DNA of 64,000 nucleotides from Macrostomum hystrix (taxonomy: Eukaryota; Platyhelminthes; Macrostomidae). Every line of letters begins with the position of its first letter. The first letter of the stretch is position 1. The stretch is from contig CATNEN010000001.1 of the NCBI GenBank assembly GCA_950097015.1, positions 21,753,501-21,817,500 of the forward strand, written 5' to 3'. Of this stretch, positions 58,531 through 64,000 are shown piece by piece. Position numbers and translations under genes: made by a program. The notes beneath the pieces are model-generated. The model searched no databases, was not told the DNA's origin, and worked only from the letters and a program-made list of their open reading frames with translations.

Positions 58531-59354
58531 GTAGAAAGCACAGATTCTATATTATAGATAATACAAGCTGCAGTGTGGATAAGCAGAAAATTATTGGCAT
58601 GGCTCCGTGTGGATAAAATTGAAATTAACAGCATGGCATATATAAAGAGTTGTAGACCTATTCATATAAGCTGCCGTGTGGATAAGCAGAAAATTATTGG
58701 CATGTATGGATCTGTGTGGATAAAATTGAAATTATCGACATGGGACCGTGGGAATAAGCTCTGCCTTTCGCAATATGTATAGAGTATGCCTTGAATCAAT
58801 TTTGATGTGATTATATGTGATATTTAAAGGCTTTTTTAGTTTATTTCATATTAGGCCTAGTTGTCTACAATAAACTATGATCGCATATCCTAAATTCCAA
58901 ATTACTTTATTTTGGAGTTGGAACAATTTAGTTTACTTTTAGTTTACACAGGGCTATATTATTTTTGTTTTCTTCTTAACTAAGTAAAAATGGAAGAAAA
59001 AAAGCAATAGTGAGATGGAATGATTATAAATTATGATTTTACTTTTTAATTTATAAATTTGCAAATAAGACCAATAAAATGCACTGATTTCCTTTAATCA
59101 GTTGGCTATACAGGTAATACCAAACTGTGTGCATTAAATAATATATAGCCATAATGTACTCTCATTATAATTTGTCAAGCCTGAAATTCAATCTTTGTCA
59201 AGTGCTCCACATGTAGGCCCTAGTGTTGCTAACTAGTAACAATGGTGTGCCAAGTGCACCTTACATTTCATGGTCAAAAAAGCATTATGTGCACCAAAAT
59301 ATTTGATAATATTATCTGGTAATAAGCTGGTAATATAGAATCTGTGGTAGAAAG
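58531..59354. mobile_element. hAT-like MITE, 808 bp, with 8-bp target duplications
   Basis: Direct repeats gtagaaag at 58531-58538 and 59347-59354 enclose an element with a perfect 16-bp terminal inverted repeat (cacagattctatatta). No transposase is encoded. Inside, two units of about 102 bp repeat (gtgtggataagcagaaaatt at about 58575 and 58677). The termini match the 70-bp palindrome at 33775-33844. Confidence 0.75.
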
Positions 59355-59779
59355 AGCTACATTTTATCTAAGTTTCAAAACTCTCTATATATTTTTTCAA
59401 TGCAACCACAGCAATGAAAAGATTGCAACCACGACTTGAATGTATATTTTCCATGCTTCCAGCATTACTAAAAGTAGATTAAGCGATTAGAAATACCACA
59501 CTACGAGAACGCCAAAATTTCAAAAAAGAAATGCTCTAGAATTCATGCAGCTTCGTCTTACTATTCGTCTTAGTTCGTCTTACTATTTAGGACAGATGAT
59601 GTTAATCCACTTCAGCGGAACCTACCTCCAGTTATGACAGAATCCATCTGCAGGTATGGCGTGATCCACCTACAGGTATGACGGAATCCATCTAAAGGTA
59701 TGACGGGATTCACTTCAAGGTATTAATGCACTAATCAGTTAAAGCCTGATTTGTCGGATTCAAGAGAAGATAGCGCATA
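59355..59779. other. non-coding stretch with a short tandem repeat
   Basis: About four ~22-bp units around aggtatgacggaatccatct at 59617-59722. Otherwise nothing seen; 3' flank of NDUFAF7. Confidence 0.5.
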
Positions 59780-60409
59780 CTAAGTAAACCGAGTTTCCGG
59801 CAGGAAGCCGGGTGGCGCCTGACAACCGTGTAGCAACCGACCTGGCGACCCGGTCAGGCACAGGAACTTGAACCGATCGCCCATACTCTCCAGCAGAGTC
59901 CTTGCGGCGCTGAGGTGATTCCTGCGGGTCTCAGCGGTGGCGCCCCCGCCTGACAGCAGAGCAGACAGGCGGGCCGCAATGCCCATCTGCAGCAGGAAGT
60001 CTCTCTGGCGGGTTGGCCCATAGACAGCCAGCCTGGGCAGGTCCAGTTGAGCCAGGCGGCGTCTGAGATAGCCAAAGTCCACATCGGCGGTGAGGTCGGA
60101 GTCGCCGGGCTGCAGCAGCGGATCGCAGACCTTGTGCGAGCGGAATCCGCGCAGAGTGTCATTCTTCAATGCTGAATCGTCGTAGCCGTAGTCGGCTAAC
60201 AGGGCGAAGCCGGACCCGCTGTTGGTCACGTGACGGGCCAGCTGTTCTACAAAGTCGGCAGCCAGCGGAGACACTTCGATGTGGCGTCGAGTTTCGTCCG
60301 GACGAATCTGGGCCAGCAGAGTTGGCGATGGTGGCGACTCCGATAGGCGATAGGCGAGTTGGTCGTCACTGCAGTCAACGAGCACCTCTCGCCACTCGCC
60401 ATTTGGTAA
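59780..60409 (-). CDS. NDUFAF7: NDUFAF7 exon 4 (C-terminal)
   Basis: Residues 196-404 and stop, entering in phase 0 after catcccctcag. It reads LPNGEWREVLVDCS, RPDETRRHIEVSPLA, GFALLADYGYD (DYG 268-270), SDLTADVDFGYLRRRL and LLQMGIAARLSALL. These follow the human protein segment by segment. The C terminus is shorter than in mammals. Confidence 0.93.
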   Translation of the reverse strand, partial: LPNGEWREVLVDCSDDQLAYRLSESPPSPTLLAQIRPDETRRHIEVSPLAADFVEQLARHVTNSGSGFALLADYGYDDSALKNDTLRGFRSHKVCDPLLQPGDSDLTADVDFGYLRRRLAQLDLPRLAVYGPTRQRDFLLQMGIAARLSALLSGGGATAETRRNHLSAARTLLESMGDRFKFLCLTGSPGRLLHGCQAPPGFLPETRFT

Positions 60410-61264
60410 CTGAGGGGATGCAGCAAACAGAAGGCTTAGCGTCTAGCTCCCACTCCTTGACTATTTAGTTTGGAAATTTCTGTATAGAACTGTGGCCGGT
60501 ATTTCCATGGTTTTTCCATGGCAGTTTTGGCCCGGCCACGGCCAAGTCTCTCTTCCACTCTTCCACTTCCACTTGCTAAAAATTTTCCAGCCAATAAGAA
60601 AGCTTGAAGGCGCCGCAGCCAATAGCGAGCGCCCAGCAGGTCGAAAACGGCAATAAATAAGAGACACCTCCAAGCCAAAAAATCTGACCTGCGCCGCCGA
60701 CGCGCCCGTTATCGCTGAGGTTGAGCAAATTCTTGGAAAGCGACAAGCCCTTGAACTTGGATAAGTTCACTCGGACTCTCTTGGATAAGAATTTTCTAAC
60801 TACAGCTCTAGTTAAGAAAGCATTAGGGAACAGGACTCTCTTAGATTGGAGTGTCCTTCAGCTTAAGAAATAAGTCGGTCAGCCAGTCTCTGTTCTGCAG
60901 CAGCAGTTCATTGTGGAAGTTATGTACAGAAATCGTCTCAAGGTCTAGAGTTTCAAGGGTGTTAATTTATTTTATAATTACACTTTAAGGCGAGAGTAGT
61001 CTTACCATCTCAGGAGTTGAATTCAGGTATTTATTTTACGAGTTCGTCTTCAGATTTACACCTTCATCTCCTTCGGCTCAAAATTTTTAGTTAAGGGGAG
61101 ACCCCACACAATGCACAGTGACAGTGCAAATATCAGACGGTTTAGTGAGCTGTATTTTAGCTTGTTTTGCTTTCAAAGACACTTACTTACGATATATCCG
61201 ATGCGACAACTGAGGAAGGTTTTCAAATTTAAGAATGTAAAACAGTTAAAAAAACGCAACTCAC
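60410..61264 (-). other. NDUFAF7: NDUFAF7 intron 3
   Basis: 855 bp. Short open frames at 60436-60678 show no family similarity. No repeat array is seen here. Confidence 0.7.
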
Positions 61265-61678
61265 CCTTTCCAGCTTGTGCACAGGCAGTGCGTCCAGGAA
61301 CTCGTGCGCCAGAAAGCAGCAAGGGCCCCGATTCGCCTCAACAGACATCAGCTGGTCCAAGCTTCCCAGCCAGCTGGCCCGAAATCCGTGAGCAGTTTCA
61401 AACTCGCGCCAATCCTCGTTTTCTGGCTTTGTTTCGGTTGACAATGCCTCAGATGGCCGACCGGAGACTAGAACGCGACGCTGAATGGAGCGCATTGTGG
61501 GACTGACTTCAAGCAGGAATAGCTTGCCAGTCAGGGCTGAGCGCAGCTGGGGAAGGCTGGCAGCGACCCTGGTGACATCGGAGGCCAAGGTGCCCCGGCC
61601 CGGGCCCAGCTCGACCAGGTGCAACGGCCGGGTGTCGCCGGATTCCGCGTGTTCGTTGGCGATCCATACCGCTATGAG
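61265..61678 (-). CDS. NDUFAF7: NDUFAF7 exon 3 (SAM-binding core)
   Basis: Residues 58-195, phase 0 at both ends (tctcgcgcag|CTC and AAAGG|GTGAGT). It contains the S-adenosylmethionine motif VELGPGRGTLASDV (GPGRGT at 82-87), a glutamate-bearing strand (KLFLLEVSPTM), and AHEFLDALPVHKLER at 181-195, diagnostic for the MidA/NDUFAF7 family. Confidence 0.94.
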
Positions 61679-62335
<657 letters not shown>

Positions 62336-62358
62336 TTAAATAAGTTCGCGCAGCTTAC

Positions 62359-62448
62359 GTGCTCCGGGTGAGTTAGAGCCAGTTTGAAGTATTCGGCAAC
62401 AGTAATTGGCCCCTTGGACTTGATTAGTTCGCGAATGACTCGAAGCAT
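62359..62448 (-). CDS. NDUFAF7: NDUFAF7 exon 1 (N-terminal)
   Basis: NDUFAF7 is the mitochondrial arginine methyltransferase that dimethylates NDUFS2 and is needed for complex I assembly. This exon has 30 codons: MLRVIRELIKSKGPITVAEY, then FKLALTHPEH|GTAAGC. An in-frame TAA lies three codons upstream of the ATG, and a good acceptor (tgattccag) about 30 nt upstream, so the leader is either cis-spliced or trans-spliced. The basic start may itself serve for mitochondrial import. Together the four exons give 404 residues (human 441). Confidence 0.88.
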
Positions 62449-63255
62449 TCTTAATTAGCTCCCAAGTTTATGTCCTGGAATCAAAGCACATAAGAGAGAA
62501 ATTGTTACTAATTACACCTATACCCGATGCCCGGAGCTTCCAAAGGCTGTAGAGCTGTTCAGACTGAGGACTGGAGAGGCTGCCACACCAACTCAAACTT
62601 TTACCCTAGCTGATGATGATGCTCTTTATCAAGGACACGTATTGCTTCCCTTGGGCTGGGATTCGAACTCACGACCTGAAGTACATAAGTCAAAAGCTCT
62701 AATCACTGAGTTACAGCATTCCTTGCTAGCTCAGTTTGCACATAAGCTTCAGTTTTCGCAGATTCGCAGAAGCGATCTACCCTACTAAATAGAAGTAGCC
62801 AATCAAGGCTTCTCGTGAATTAAAAAGTGTTTTGGCCCTACTGACTGTATGATTGTTATTTTCAGATTAAAAATGATAAGAGTCAAGAGACAAAGCAGAT
62901 TTGTGATTAATTGGTAGAATACTCGTATACTCGCATAGGAAAGCAAGTTTATTTCAGTTGATTATCAGTTTATTATGCACCGTCGGCGAGCTAATTACGA
63001 GTAAGAATATAAATAAACAAGACAGGTAACACAATATGAAAGATGGAGTTACAACAAATGCATTTATGTCACAGAGGCCATGCAAAGTCAGCGACAATGA
63101 AAGATTCTGTAGTAATTTGAAAATTGTACAAAGCAAATAAATAAAGTAATCTACTAGAATGTCAATGTTTTTTAACTTAATATACCGATGAGAAGTGAAA
63201 AACGCATACTGTTAATTGCAGACCTGCAGGAAATAATAGCCTAAAAATGCATGAG
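62449..63255. other. 5' flank of NDUFAF7 with a SINE copy
   Basis: Apart from the SINE at 62523-62728 nothing is recognised. AT-rich. Confidence 0.5.
62523..62728 (-). repeat. tRNA-derived SINE, family B (diverged copy)
   Basis: On the minus strand an A-box-like taactcagtgattagagc and a B-box-like gagttcgaatcccag precede a body that matches the copy at 42 kb, ending near ggctgtagagctgttcag on the plus strand. Confidence 0.65.
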
Positions 63256-64000
63256 AAGACAGGTAGAAAAGGCAGAAGGACAGGTAGAACAGACAGACAG
63301 GTAGAGCAGACAGACAGACAGGTAGGCAGAGCAGATAGACAGGTAGGTAGTAGAGCAGACAGAGAGGTAGAGCAGACAGACAGGTAGAGCAGACAGACAG
63401 ACAGGTAGAGCAGACAGACAGACAGGTAGAGCAGACAGACAGGTAGAGCAGACAGACAGACAGGTAGAGCAGACAGACAGACAGGTAGAGCAGACAGACA
63501 GGTAGAGCAGACAGACAGACAGGTAGAGCAGACAGACAGACAGGTAGGCAGAGCAGATAGACAGGTAGGTAGTAGAGCAGACAGAGAGGTAGAGCAGACA
63601 GACAGGTAGAGCAGACAGACAGACAGGTAGAGCAGACAGACAGACAGGTAGGCAGAGCAGATAGACAGGTAGGTAGTAGAGCAGACAGAGAGGTAGAGCA
63701 GACAGACAGACAGGTAGACAGACAGACAGACAGGTAGAGCAGACAGACAGACAGGTAGGCAGAGCAGATAGACAGGTAGGTAGTAGAGCAGACAGAGAGG
63801 TAGAGCAGACAGACAGACAGGTAGAGCAGACAGACAGGTAGAGAAGACAGACAGACAGGTAGAGAAGACAGACAGACAGGTAGAGCAGACAGACAGGTAG
63901 AGAAGACAGACAGACAGGTAGAGCAGACAGACAGGTAGAGAAGACAGACAGACAGGTAGAGCAGACAGACAGGTAGAGAAGACAGACAGACAGGTAGAGC
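63256..64000. repeat. CAGA-rich minisatellite running off the right edge
   Basis: Units of cagacaggtagagcagacag with inserted gtaggcagagcagatag segments that recur in about 120-bp blocks. The window ends inside the array. Confidence 0.95.

Noticed and set aside
60436-60678. 80-codon frame with a hydrophobic start
   Set aside because: Lies wholly inside NDUFAF7 intron 3, has no family similarity, and the flanking exons join in frame without it.

Overview
The window is nuclear DNA of an animal. Genes are split by spliceosomal introns with GT..AG ends. The gene set is metazoan (Rab5, a caspase, complex III core protein 2, NDUFAF7, receptor-type ligand-binding exons). Mobile DNA includes RTE-type LINE, Penelope-like, tRNA-derived SINE, and hAT-, Mutator- and mariner-like elements. 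GC-rich exons lie in AT-rich introns, and more than twenty different minisatellites occupy much of the sequence. A flatworm or other lophotrochozoan would fit, but nothing here proves the taxon.

Layout. 1-11.75 kb is almost gene-free: seven or so minisatellites, ending in a 1.8 kb array of ~35-bp units. 11.89-31.2 kb holds N-terminal ligand-binding exons of two related receptors on the minus strand. Copy B is one exon (11890-12658). Copy A is two exons (30826-31217 and 15473-15891) separated by a 14.9 kb intron full of arrays, SINEs and a 5'-truncated RTE element with an intact reverse transcriptase. Downstream receptor exons are not in the window. 31.2-36.8 kb is arrays, a decayed mariner relic and a 70-bp palindromic MITE. 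36.8-39.7 kb is a two-exon Rab5 (minus). 40.6-43.4 kb has a Penelope-like fragment with inverted terminal repeats, a SINE and a Mutator-like MITE. 44.2-48.5 kb is UQCRC2 (plus, four exons). 49.2-53.2 kb is an unrecognised five-exon membrane protein (minus). 53.9-54.5 kb is a complete SINE with 14-bp target duplications. 55.4-58.2 kb is a two-exon caspase (minus) whose active-site motif reads QACRI. 58.5-59.35 kb is a hAT-like MITE. 59.8-62.4 kb is NDUFAF7 (minus, four exons). The window ends in a CAGA-rich array.

The genes form no operon. UQCRC2 and NDUFAF7 both serve the mitochondrial respiratory chain. Rab5 acts in early endocytosis, the caspase in cell death, and the receptor exons in extracellular ligand sensing. 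All exon joins below come from reading-frame continuity, splice consensus and family similarity recalled from knowledge; no transcript was available. The strongest unexplained pattern is that intronic minisatellites repeatedly begin within a few to some tens of bases of splice sites, often at the 5' splice site.
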